This document shows, in pieces, positions 51,173 through 62,031 of a DNA stretch of 64,000 nucleotides (positions within the stretch are counted from its first letter, which is position 1; each line of letters starts with the position of its first letter). The DNA is from Centropus unirufus. Taxonomy: Eukaryota; Chordata; Aves; Cuculiformes; Centropidae. A program made the position numbers and the translations under genes. The stretch is taken from assembly GCA_013397695.1 (NCBI GenBank), contig VYZI01000325.1, forward strand, positions 304,612 through 368,611, given 5' to 3'. Below the pieces are notes generated by a model. It was not told the DNA's origin, ran no database searches, and was given only the letters and a program-made list of their open reading frames with translations.

Positions 51173-51757
51173 CCTTTCTGTATTGGGCGTGCCTGGGCTG
51201 GAGTTGACCCAAGCCATAGTATCCCTCACACTGCTGTGCTTTGTGCTTGTGGCTAGGAGAGTGTTGATCATGCACTCATGTTGGCTGATGTTCCGCAGTG
51301 CCCACAACACATGTAGGTTGTCTCTCCAACACCCTCCGAAGGCTGATGAGGCTGGGGGTGGGCAAGAAGCTGGGAGGGGACACAGCCAGAAGAGCTTACT
51401 CCAAAAGACCAAAGTGACATCCCATACCATATAACACCAGGTTCAGCAATAAAAGTTACAGAGAAAGGAGGAGGAGCTGGTGTATTATTAAGGTGCTTGC
51501 CTTCTGAAGCAGCTACTGTGCATGCTGTGGTTCTGCTTCCCCTGAAAGGGCTGGACTTCATCATCTGCTGATGGGAAGTAGAGAATGCATCTTTTTGCTT
51601 TGCCTCTGCATGAAGCCTTTGCTTTTCTTCATTAGACTACCTTTATCTCAACCCACAATATTTTCATATTTTTTTTCCTTTGTCCTGTGAGGAGGAGGAG
51701 GAATTAGAGAGAAAACAGGTAGGCACCTGGGTGCCTGCCAAAATCAACCCACCTTTC
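51173..51757. other. Target-site duplication pair CCTTTC
   Basis: CCTTTC at 51173-51178 and again at 51752-51757, immediately outside the LTR ends. Host sequence copied at the staggered integration cut; restoring one copy gives the empty site TTCCTTTCATTCC. Confidence 0.85.
51179..51751 (+). mobile_element. Solo LTR of an avian endogenous retrovirus, with target duplication
   Basis: A 573-bp element beginning TGTATTGGG and ending AATCAACCCA, flanked on both sides by CCTTTC (51173-51178 and 51752-51757): a perfect 6-bp target-site duplication with TG...CA ends. Inside, landmarks follow in order a widespread bird LTR family I recall: GTGCTTTGTGCTTGTGGCTA, GTGTTGATCATGCACTCATG, CTGGGAGGGGACACAGCC, CATCCCATACCATATAACAC, AATAAAAG (51448-51455, TATA position), GATGGGAAGTAGAGAATGCA, TTTGCTTTGCCTCTGCATGA, ATTAGA (51631-51636, a mutated ATTAAA signal), then CTTTATCTCAACCCAC. 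No primer-binding site, polypurine tract or retroviral gene adjoins it, so the internal part was lost by LTR-LTR recombination. A 6-bp duplication fits class II (ERVK-like) elements better than ERVL. Most CpG sites recalled from the family are eroded, so it is not recent. Confidence 0.88.
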
Positions 51758-54594
51758 ATTCCTTGAAATTCGTTCTTCTCAAAGGAAGAACATTCCTTTC
51801 TTTTGTCTTTATAGGGGAGGCCAGAAAGGTTCCTCTTGTAATGTCACTAAGAGGCCACTAAACATATAATTGCTGGAAATTATCTGCTTGTGAGATACAT
51901 CACACATTTTAAAGCTGGTACAATTCTCTCCCCTGTGTGCTGTGAATGTTGACTGCAAAGGCTGAGGAAAAGAGCAAACAGCTGCTGCACTTATGCCAAT
52001 CTTTGCAACAGCATTGATAAGGTACTGCTTTTCTCAACAGCTTAACATACTCATCACTTTGTTCTCCATGTTGCGCACAGTTGGAGAATATCCTAAAATA
52101 TGGCTTACTTTACATTTCTTTACTGCCTATTTTAATCCTAGGTAGTGACATACGCATAACCTTTTATTTTGCGCACTTTTAAGCAGTACATGTTACCAAG
52201 AAACACAGAAACTTGTCTGTTTGGTAGATTCTTTGAACCAGATACCTATCTATTGATTTACTTCCTCAGAGGCTATGAAAGTATCAATGGGCTGAATACA
52301 GATTGCTTGGAGAAAGCTTCCACACCTTGCAACGATAATGCTGGATATATGCCAGTACAATTACTGCTTGTTAATTATATGCCTTATTATCTCAATGTAT
52401 TTTTATAAAAAACATCTAATTCTGGAAAAAGTCCCCTACGAAGTATTAATTCGGATGATCAGATTTGTTCTGCTTTTCTCCCCTTACTTAATGAACATAA
52501 TCATGCTCCTTTCAAAGGAAAAATAGGCAACTGTGGTACCATAATATGACCTTGTGAAATAGGAGGGACAGGTTTCTCAGCAGGGAGAGGGCTGGAATGC
52601 AAAATTAGATTAAAAGAGGACGTTATGATGGTTCTTTCATGGAGAGGATGTGAAATTTGCAAGGAAACAATTGTCACTGCTGAAATTGTCTGGTACAGAT
52701 GTGTCACTTGGAGAACACAGAGGACGGAGGAGTAGAAAGGCTCCAGAAAAAAAAAAAAAGATAAAAAAAATATATAATTTCTTTCTGTGCAAAAAGTCAG
52801 CTGCCACTGGGTATCTGAAACAAAATTTTTTTAGTCCTCTCCAATACAGTCCTACTACCTTATGATATATGTGGGCTTTACTTGCAGAAGTACACCTTGT
52901 AAAACTGCTGTACTGAGTTTCTGCTGGGCATCAGGATCTCTCTGTTTCCCAAAGCAGAGCCAGAGGAACCCTTGGCTTTATTATGGCACATAGATCTCAT
53001 GCTCTCTTTTATGGTGCTTAGGGACCATTGCATCTTTATTGCTTTGCTAATGTGAAAAACATACTGATCTTTAGATCTTTATTAGTGCCGCCATAGTAAA
53101 AGTTCTTGCCAAGTCCCCAAACAAAGTTCTCAGAGTTTTACCAGGGAGTCTCTATTCTGTTCAATGTGGCTATTAAAATGCTAACATAAGAATGTAATAC
53201 TAGGTGCATCATTTTCACTTCTCCAAACAAAGAAAATTATTGTAAAAAAAAAAAAAAATAGATCTTCCCCTGCATGAACACAGAATTTCCAAGTAGGAGT
53301 ACCACAGAAAAATATATTGGTAAGCTGTGTTTTTCAATTGTAAGAAAAGGCAGTCAAAATGCAACAAAAATACAACAAAAAATGCCCCAAACTCCATCAC
53401 AATATGTAGAAAACTTGGCTTTTGCAGATAGTATTTAAGGGTCTCTGTATGAACTCCTGGGCAATGCACAGCAGTTTGCTTTATTTATTTATTTTTTATT
53501 CTCTCTCCATTGTGTTATTTCCACCACCACACTTCATGTATGGATATTTTTATTCCCTGAGCTCTACGAAGTGTTCACCTACATTTGCAATGTTCCTATT
53601 TTGTTTATTCTCCCAACTCTTTCTTCTTTTTTAATTCCCTTGCTTCCCAAAGAGCCAGATCCCTGACTAAAAGGAGCGCCAACCTATTTGTAAAAAGGAA
53701 AATTTTCTGTTGAAATGTAAAAAGCAATTTTCAGTTGAAATGAATAAAGCTTCCCTACAGACAAATGGAAACAGGGGTATGAAATCACCTTTTCAGGAGA
53801 AAATTTTCAGTGATTAGTAACAAAATTTAATGGGCAATATTATAATTTAATAGTTACACCAGCTAGCTATTAAAATATAGTATTATATACTAAAACCTCT
53901 TATTAGCTAGTGTGATTTACTAACCAAAAAAAACCTCGTCATAACAGATGAACCATCAGATTTAAGCAGTGAGATTTTGTTGCTCTTTTGCTGCTGTCAG
54001 CTGTGGATAGAAGGGGCATCAGCATAAAAATGGACCACACGCAGTGTCTTTCAAACCGTCCTGCCTCTGGGAGACCATGTTTCCCTCTAACTTTTTTTCC
54101 TATTAGTTCAGTTAAAAGAAAATATACCCCTCCTTTAGTAAGCCACAATCTGGAAATAATGAATTTCAGAGATAAGTGAGGCTCTGTGCACTTGTGGCTC
54201 AGAAACTCCAATTAATTCCTCTAACTTTGAAAACAGACTCATCAAGTCTGGCAAAATTGCCTCCGTGCTTAAAATATCTGTACATGTGTTTATAGATCTA
54301 AACTGCGTAGTGCTTTCAGGATCATCAAAATTGATTTACAGCAAATCTTTTTCTACACTTATTTAACATTCTGACTTCCCAGGAAAAGTGCTAAATGAAT
54401 TGACAAAGCCCAAACTGCAACACGAACAAACTCACCACGACAGAGTGATGCAAATGATTAAAGTAAAACAGTTAAATTAAGGGCATATAAAATAGTGAAC
54501 ACATTAAAATAAATGAGGAGAGAATTGCTCTGGAAACAAAGTTATTTCAATTACAGTTTATTTTGAACCCTTTACGATGCATATACATTGTAAA

Positions 54595-54632
54595 TTTAAA
54601 AAAAAAAATAAAAAAAAAAACAAACAAAAAAC
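54595..54632 (+). repeat. A-rich low-complexity tract
   Basis: Mostly A with single T and C interruptions. No LINE or SINE body was recognised upstream that would make it a tail. Confidence 0.85.
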
Positions 54633-57600
54633 CCAACACCTTATAAATTACCAGCTGAAGAAAGTTTTATCACAGTTTTTTCTACCCCTAACAAGTGACT
54701 AAAGCCATATGTTTATAACACAGCACCCTTCCACCAATTTAAAAGAAAAACTTCAATAAAATATTGATGACAATATTCTAATCTCAAATCATTAGAGAAT
54801 CTTTTGAAATACAAAATAAAATTAGTATCAAATAGTCGTCTACTAAAATGATAGACACTTTTGCATGTACATTCTGGACACAAACCTGAAAGCCCAAGTC
54901 AAATCTATTTCCTGGTTATTTTAAAATATTCAGAATTGCTTGTTCTGGGCTGAATCCAAGATGGCAAAAACTGTCAAGAGGCATATTTTAGCTAAGTTTG
55001 CAGCACTTTAAGTGGGATCCCATGCTTCTTGGTGCATGTTCAAATTCATCTCTACACTTGGACACCTTGCTTGTGAATAGTGGCCAGAAATATCTTTTGT
55101 TCATTACTAGGTAGCAGAATTTCACCTGCTCCACCCAAACTCAGACCCGACCCCAGTGCTCCATTCCACTGACCCTTCCATAATCCTTCCTCCTTACAGC
55201 TGACAATGGAAGCAACAGCTTGTAAAACATGCAGCCCTGTCTCCAAGGTGGAGTTACTGTATATGGAGTTAGTAAAAATATAAGTATTATAAATATTTTA
55301 TTTTATACATATATGAAAAAAGAAAGAAATTACCTTTGTGTTGCATACTCTAAAATTTTTCTGTAACTAGCAGAGAATTAGGGTCTGACTGTCCTAAAAG
55401 AATCCGTCTTCACACAGTGCTAAACTCAATGTTGACCACACAGATAAAACAGCTTGAAATACCTAACCACGCTGGTTTGCTGTGGCACTTCTACTGAGCA
55501 CAGCCAGCAAATTGAGTACAGAAGCCAGAATCTCATAAGTAGAAAGGTCACTTCCTTCTGCGATTGACCTCTCGGTGAGGAAATAGAATCAGTGCACAAT
55601 GGTTTCTGCTCAGGGAGCAGAAAGTGAGGACCTAAAGCAGAGAGCCTTGTGTACGCACTGTCTAGACTGTCACACTGAAGAAATACGTACAGACAGATCT
55701 CATCTGTTATGAATGCACGTGTGGGGAAGCTGCAGTCTGAACTCTGGCCATAAATCAAATGTAAAGCTACACTATTCTATGTAAAGCACTTTTAATCTAA
55801 ACCAGCAGAAAAAAAAGAAATCTACAGCTTGCTTTTAACTACAGACATGGATGTGTTCGTGCCAGCCCACCCAAATCAGTAACTGGCAGTCAACAGCCTA
55901 CAGCAGCTGACATTTCTTTCTGTCTCTCTTCTCAAGTGGTTTGCAAGGATACACTCGTGGGCAAACCACTGCAGCAGGCCAGACTGCACCAAAGACGTAC
56001 AATGATAGAAAGATCCATCTTCATAAGAAACATTTGTAATCATGAAAAAAATTACAGAAATGGGCATTCATGACCAGTGTCCATAAGGACTCCAAAGGGC
56101 ACCACAAAATCAACACCGTTTGGGTGTACAGGGGACAAAGTTGGAAAGCAGAGGCAAGGAGGGAGATGAGATAGAAACTCTCTTTCTCTCTGCCAAGCCC
56201 TCTCCTTGTTTTAACAAACGAGCCATTAGCATCTCCAAATTATCTGGCCCGAGCTGCAGCCAGCTCCCTTTCATCCAAGCCCAGGCTTCAGCCAAACATT
56301 AGGAAATTACCAGCTGGGTCCAGCACAAAGGCAGCATGCCTGCATATCATCAGTACCACAGCATCAATGAATCCCAGGCTGCACTCCTCTTCACTACCTT
56401 TGTCTATACATGAAACGCATGTGGCCATGGAACGGAACCTACTCACCTGAACCACACACTAGAAAGTCTGAAGGCAAATTATTACCCACTGGGATTTCTC
56501 CCAATGAACTGAAAGCAGAAAGAAACAGAGATTCCTAACTATAATTCTAGGTACCCTTGCAGGAATTGTACAAGCACACTGAAAGACAGATTCGCCTTAC
56601 CCCTCAAATTACCACGAAGACTAACATGGTCTTATTCTAAGTCCACCAAACAGGGATTAATGGTCTTTATGGTGGCACTGTGCACAAGTATGAACTTATC
56701 TAACGCAGAACAAATAAATGAAACTTCCCAAACACTGACAAATATCCCACTGTTACTTCTTAACCTCTTTGTCCTAGAAAGATAGAGACAGGACAATTAA
56801 TTATAATGGTACATTAGTTTGTCTGTTAACTAAGTGATCATAATAATAACCAATGAGGCATATAAGAAATTCTTTTCCCAAAGACAAAAAAAAAAATGCT
56901 GAATATTAAAGTAGATGTATTTGCACTTCTTAAGCTTCTGCTCACGTAGATAGCCTGTTAGACATCTTGGTAAGACCTCATAGAAGTTAAATGTGGTGAT
57001 TTCCTACTTTTCAGGGAAGAAAGAGGAAAAAAAATTGACATATTCCTATGCAGTGCAGTATTCCAACTGGGAACCTCAGATTTTCTAAGTTACAAGGCAG
57101 TCGACATTACTTAGCTGTAAAGTGGTATACCTTTTATGACACTGCAGACTACATAGGACCCGGGGCAAAAGAAGCCCTCACATTAAAAACAATCAGATTA
57201 GCATAATAAGAGCAGAAAGCAAAGCTGCAGGAACATTTGGGGAGCTTTTAATTTTCTTTTTTTTCCTTTAAAGCATTTCAACTCCTCCAGCCAGAGTAAA
57301 CACATCACAGATTAGTTCTCAGAAGTGCCCTCAGCCAAAAAGTAAGTTATTGTAATATGGAGAATGATACTAGGAGCTAAGCTAAACTTTAATAGCCTCC
57401 ATGGCATATAATAGATGTGGGGGCCTCAGAACACAGACGGAAACAACCACACATTAAAGCTTTCAGACCTAACAAAGACATTCAAAATATGATAAACTAG
57501 CTATAGAATACTGGTAATGCATGTTCTCCTTATTGTCATTGTGGAATTAAGAATGTATTTTGCTAGTTTCCACTCACACAGTTCCTGTTGTAGAGAAGAC

Positions 57601-58839
57601 CACACACAAAACACAACCCTCCTTGAGCCCACTCAACTCTCTCCCTTTTGCTGAGCCAACACAGAAATGGGACATGCCAGCATTTTGGGATTCTCATCAC
57701 AGCCAGCATCCTGTCATCTACAAATGATAAAAAAAATAACGAGCCCCAGTCACTGAAAGATAGTGGCTTCTTTAAAGAGAGATATAGAGGAGGGAAAAAA
57801 ATGGGGGAAAGCTCTCTCAAATTCTCACATTTTGATTTGGAACAGAGCTTAATAGTTCCTTTTTTAATATTTATTCTTGAAGAGATTTTCCAACCCTGAA
57901 TCTTAACAGCACATTGAAATTGCTGTGTGGGATAAGACCAATATCCCACTGCCAGCAATCAAACAACAAAGGAAAATACACAGATGAACCAGTTATAGAA
58001 TAAACTGTCTACTTGCAGTTAAAAGGAAGCTCCTGCTAGATGTTACACTTCCAGGCATAGTCCAAGCCTGATCTTGTTGGTCTTCTGATCTCACGGCATC
58101 TGTGTCCCCAGCCCATCCTGCCTGGGTCCTGGATCTCACCCAAGAGATCTACTCGTGAGCACGGGGCATGCTGACAGCACCAGCCCTATGCTGCCTCTTT
58201 CAGGCTTGCATACTTCTCACAGCCCAGTGGAAAAGAGAAGCCTGATTTCCAGAAAGGTCCTGCTCTGCCTATAAACTAAGACGGCAGATAAAATATAATA
58301 TACATGGCAAGGAAAAGTGCTCACTCAGCTACAGTTGTGTGGGAAAGGCCTTCAAAGTCATTCCTAAACATCAGTGTAAAATGCATCGCAGAGGCAATTT
58401 TCTGTACCTTAAATTAACATAGCTCAACCTATACCTGACTCCTAGCTGCCTACATTCATCAAAGAGCTCTGGACCATCGGTGTTTGTTTCCTCACCAATT
58501 TATTTTCCTTATGGTTTTCTCTAATGAACTCTAAACTACTCAAAAATAACCTTGAGTTCATTTAACATCTGCTTAGCAAATATAAACAAGGCCAGATGCT
58601 TTAGAGGAAAGAGCTAGCAGGGAGCCTGAGCTTGTGGATGCAGGCTGCTTGGTGTCTGGCTCGGGGAGGTTCTCCTCAGACACCGGGCCCTACAAATACT
58701 ACTAACTTCTAGTTCAACAATTTCCACTTCCTATACCTGATATTGCCTAGGAGGAACAGAAAGACAGGCAAGAAGCATGGAAGGCATGTGCTTTGATCAC
58801 CCCCCAATAGCATTATGCTCAGTGAGCTTCATGCACTAA

Positions 58840-59050
58840 AGTGATGCTTATTCTGTGGTTTATGTGATGATTATATGAATTAATTGTTAATTATATATTA
58901 ATACTGACCAGTGCATTTCTATTTCGTGAAAAACGTTCTTCAGTTAAATATTGGTAGTTAAATTATCAAAAGTGTAATTTGCTTAACCTATAATAAAGTT
59001 GCTAATGAGCTTCTTTTAAACAATTTCAACTCACTGCAATATGAACTGAC
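58840..59050. promoter_or_regulatory. Possible AT-rich regulatory segment
   Basis: A low-CpG segment dense in TAAT/ATTA cores, with a partly palindromic centre at 58878-58903 (GAATTAATTG then TTAATTATATATTAAT). This composition is common in vertebrate conserved non-coding elements but also in ordinary AT-rich DNA. Function is conjecture. Confidence 0.15.
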
Positions 59051-59276
59051 ATGCACAGTACTGATCTGTCCACAGTTACACCAAAATTCTTAACTGTATA
59101 TCCATCAAAGGTACCGTCTCTTTCATGTATTTCTCTCTACCATGCACCTTTGAAAGCACCCAAGACGTAAGTTACCTCTCTGGACCGTAGCAAAGCAATA
59201 ACATCTTTTCCTACTCTTCCTCAAAATGGAGTCATCATTTCTTGCACTGGAGTTGGGCAATCCTAAAGCAACTGAA

Positions 59277-59457
59277 CACAGAATCACAGAAAGGTTTGGG
59301 TTGGAAGGGACCTTAAAGATCACCAAGTTCCAATCCCCTTGCCATGGGCAGGGACACCTTCCACTAGACCAGGTTGCTCAAAGCCTTTTCCAACTTGGCT
59401 TTGAACATCTCCAGGGATGGGGCCATCCACAACTTCTCTGGACAGCCTTATTTCAGT
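59277..59457 (-). mobile_element. CR1 LINE, 3' end
   Basis: Inverted CR1 3' terminus on the plus strand: CACAGAATCACAGAAAGGTT, TTGGAAGGGACCTTAAAGAT, CCTTGCCATGGGCAGGGACA, CTTCCACTAGACCAGGTTGC, TTTGAACATCTCCAGGGATG, ending about CTCTGGACAGCCTT. It is the best-preserved short CR1 tail here and the same subfamily type as the 19307-19430 and 33350-33601 copies (GGAAGGTGTCCCTGCC when read on its own strand). No coding sequence remains. Confidence 0.92.
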
Positions 59458-60491
59458 GAAATATGAGCATATCATTCCTCAGCCCTTAAAGTCACTCTTG
59501 AAAGTCACCTAGCAAGTTTACAGGGAAGTAGTCACTTCACTACCCAGCTGCCTGCTCTGTACCTTCAAAGATCATCAGAAAGGGTGAACTTGTCACTGCC
59601 ACCCCCTTTTCTTTCTTGCCTCTACTTGCCGCAGGTCCTGGACAGTCAGCACTTCTTTCAGACCCTTTTGTCAACACAAATGAGGGTTGATGCTGCTTCA
59701 GTTGCATGCTGCACAACAGTATATAGTTGGTGAAGAAAGCCTAGTAAAGAGGCTGCTGTTCCCCTCTTTCATAGCGTCAGAGAAATTGCTTTTAAATATT
59801 GCACCCAGATGAAGTGCCTGAACTGAGCATGTAACCACCCAAGACTTCTTCCAGCTAATGAAAAAAAAATAGGTATCTTCAGGAATCTCAGTCAAGCTAA
59901 GACCAAAATCTCTACCTACAGATACAGACATATCAAGGTGATCTGCCTCTTTTCATTCAAAGGAAACTTGGCTGATGTACGTTTCTAGAACAGTCTTGTT
60001 AAGAACTTCAGAAGTTACACGGGATGAATTGAAGCTACTCCTTCCCAAGATCCAAACTACCTCCTCATTTCCTCAGTGACATCAAAGACATCAACAGTAT
60101 CTGGGGTGCATGGTCATGTAGTTTACCAGGCATCTTAGAAACTGACATATATGACAGTTTAAGAAAAAATAAAAAAGCCAACAAGCAAAATATGAAGGCT
60201 GTGATGACATCTTCACACACAGAGGCACTCAGTAAATACACTGCCTCTTTTGATGCCTCCTCTAGTTAAAAAAAAAATGGCAGTCTAGACTGTCATGCCC
60301 TGTTGGCTCTGCTGCATGCTGCAGATATACAAGCAGATGATTGATGGATTTTACACTGTGGAAGCCCTGCTTGTGGGCAAATGCATACTTGAGAAAGGAT
60401 TCCAGTTCTTGGAGCCACAGCAGGAACTAATAGAGTCTGTAGATCATTTGGATCATTTGTTTCAGATTCACATTTAGTATATGACAAACAC

Positions 60492-60511
60492 AAAAAAAAA
60501 AAAAAAAAAAA
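60492..60511 (+). repeat. A20 homopolymer
   Basis: Twenty consecutive A on the plus strand, the longest homopolymer in the window. The sequence just upstream (GATCATTTGGATCATTTG) holds a small 9-bp tandem duplication. No retrocopy body was recognised. Confidence 0.9.
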
Positions 60512-62016
60512 CGGATAGAAGGATATTAGTATTATATAGTTTTGGCTTACCCATAAAGGAAGTATTTACCCTATCTCTTGAAGCAGGTATTCAGGACTAA
60601 GCAAAATGAGCATAGTCTCAATCTGTATCACTAAAGACACAATTTGTAGAAAAATACCCTACCTTCTTCTAAGGGAAGTAATCTGAATTGGCCACTGTAT
60701 TTTCAAAAAGCTTGGGCAGGGTTTCCCAGTTAAGACATTCAGTAAGTTGACTGCATTCATGTCCCAATGCATTCATCCAAGGTGTCCCTAACAAGGTGTC
60801 TCTCTTCTTTTCTTCCTTTACTTATAAAATACTGAAAATTGCTTTTGTGCAAGTATTTATTTCCTCCCATGCTCTTCTTGTTGTCACTTTTAAGTCCCCT
60901 AGACACAAATCTGTGGAAAATGGAATACTCAAGATGTATTTGAACAAATCCTCTCCAAAACGATAAACAGCAATTATCAATGACCTTTCTAGAGAGAAGG
61001 ATCATAACAGACATCCCCAGGGATAATTCCCCCATTCATATCATTTAAGAGAATGACACCACATATAGCACACTGAAGTGAAGTTTCAGTATAAATCTCT
61101 ATTCTGTCATCATAATGACAACCTAGAGGAGCACACTGATCCTGCAAATGTTCTTATCCGATCTTGTTATTTTTGAAATGGAACCTCAAACATTGAAAAA
61201 GTAAAAACATTTTCCAACACTAACTCCAATGCTACCGGATCTGTAGCTTAAAAATAAAAAATAAAAAAAAGTTCTCCACGTAACAGAAAAACAAAAACAT
61301 GAAACAAAGTATCATGAACTAAATATCAAAACTAAACAGAGACAGCTTTGCTACCTCCAGACAAGTTTGTTAGCATGAAAATTCTATATTCCTGAGACTG
61401 TATTCTGACTTACAATCAAAAATGGCAAAAGGAACTGTATCATGCAAAATAAGTACTACCCATCTTGAGAACTAGAAACTGTTCTAGTTAGATATGTAGA
61501 GTGAACATTATAGGGCCTTTTATTTGACCCTTTTATTTGGGGTAACTCTCAGACTGGCCGAGAGCCCCTCAAAGACCAGTCTTTTCTGCAATCACACCGA
61601 ATCTGTCCTCTGCTAGGAACATAGGCTTGGCTTAAAGCAGCTTCACAGTTTCTGAATTCTCTCGCTCTTTGCAAAGAGCAGTCTCATGGTGCACGTACCA
61701 CAGAGAAGCTCTTGCTATGTCTTTTCTCATCATCCCGGGTCCTAACTCCATTTTTCTTATTCCAGAAGACAGCCAAAGCACATTTAAGACTCCCTACAAT
61801 GGAAATTCTCAACTGGACAGCTAATCTACTTTAGGTCATGTTACATTGTCCTTGGGAAAGGCTATAGATTAGGCAAGTTGTGTACATCATGTATTATTTT
61901 GTCTATGAATATTGATGTTTGTTGGAGGCTCCAATACACAATTTCAATTAGAGTTAACAAAAAAATATGGAACTATTTCAAATTCAGGAGAAGGCTTTAT
62001 GGCATCCACTTGACAC

Positions 62017-62031
62017 AAAAAAAAAAAAAAA
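62017..62031 (+). repeat. A15 homopolymer
   Basis: Fifteen consecutive A on the plus strand, within otherwise ordinary AT-rich sequence. Confidence 0.9.

Larger units (their letters stand above)
45626..51178. other. Unique AT-rich non-coding DNA
   Basis: No gene or assigned repeat. It contains a palindromic TATA/CATA-rich patch (45947-45999), an (AAT)n microsatellite (47780-47800), one ambiguous base N at 47684, and a T14 run near 49287. Open frames of up to 86 codons show no recognisable domains. Confidence 0.55.
51758..59276. other. Unique AT-rich non-coding DNA
   Basis: No gene or assigned repeat. A-rich tracts lie at 52747-52770, 53244-53258 and 54595-54632. A 131-codon minus-strand frame (57563-57958) has no recognisable domain. 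An AT-rich, ATTA-dense stretch at 58840-59050 is described separately. A minus-strand donor-like site (TTCAG|GTGAGT) at about 56446 follows a polypyrimidine acceptor by only 21 bases. No tRNA or rRNA was found. Confidence 0.55.

Noticed and set aside
57563..57958. 131-codon minus-strand ORF
   Set aside because: Composition follows local base content, no domain or motif recognised, and an opposite-strand frame overlaps it.
58050..58110. Possible 5S rRNA-like fragment (GCCTGATCTTGTTGGTCTTC)
   Set aside because: Only a short resemblance to the 5S internal region; no promoter boxes in the right spacing and no folding partner.
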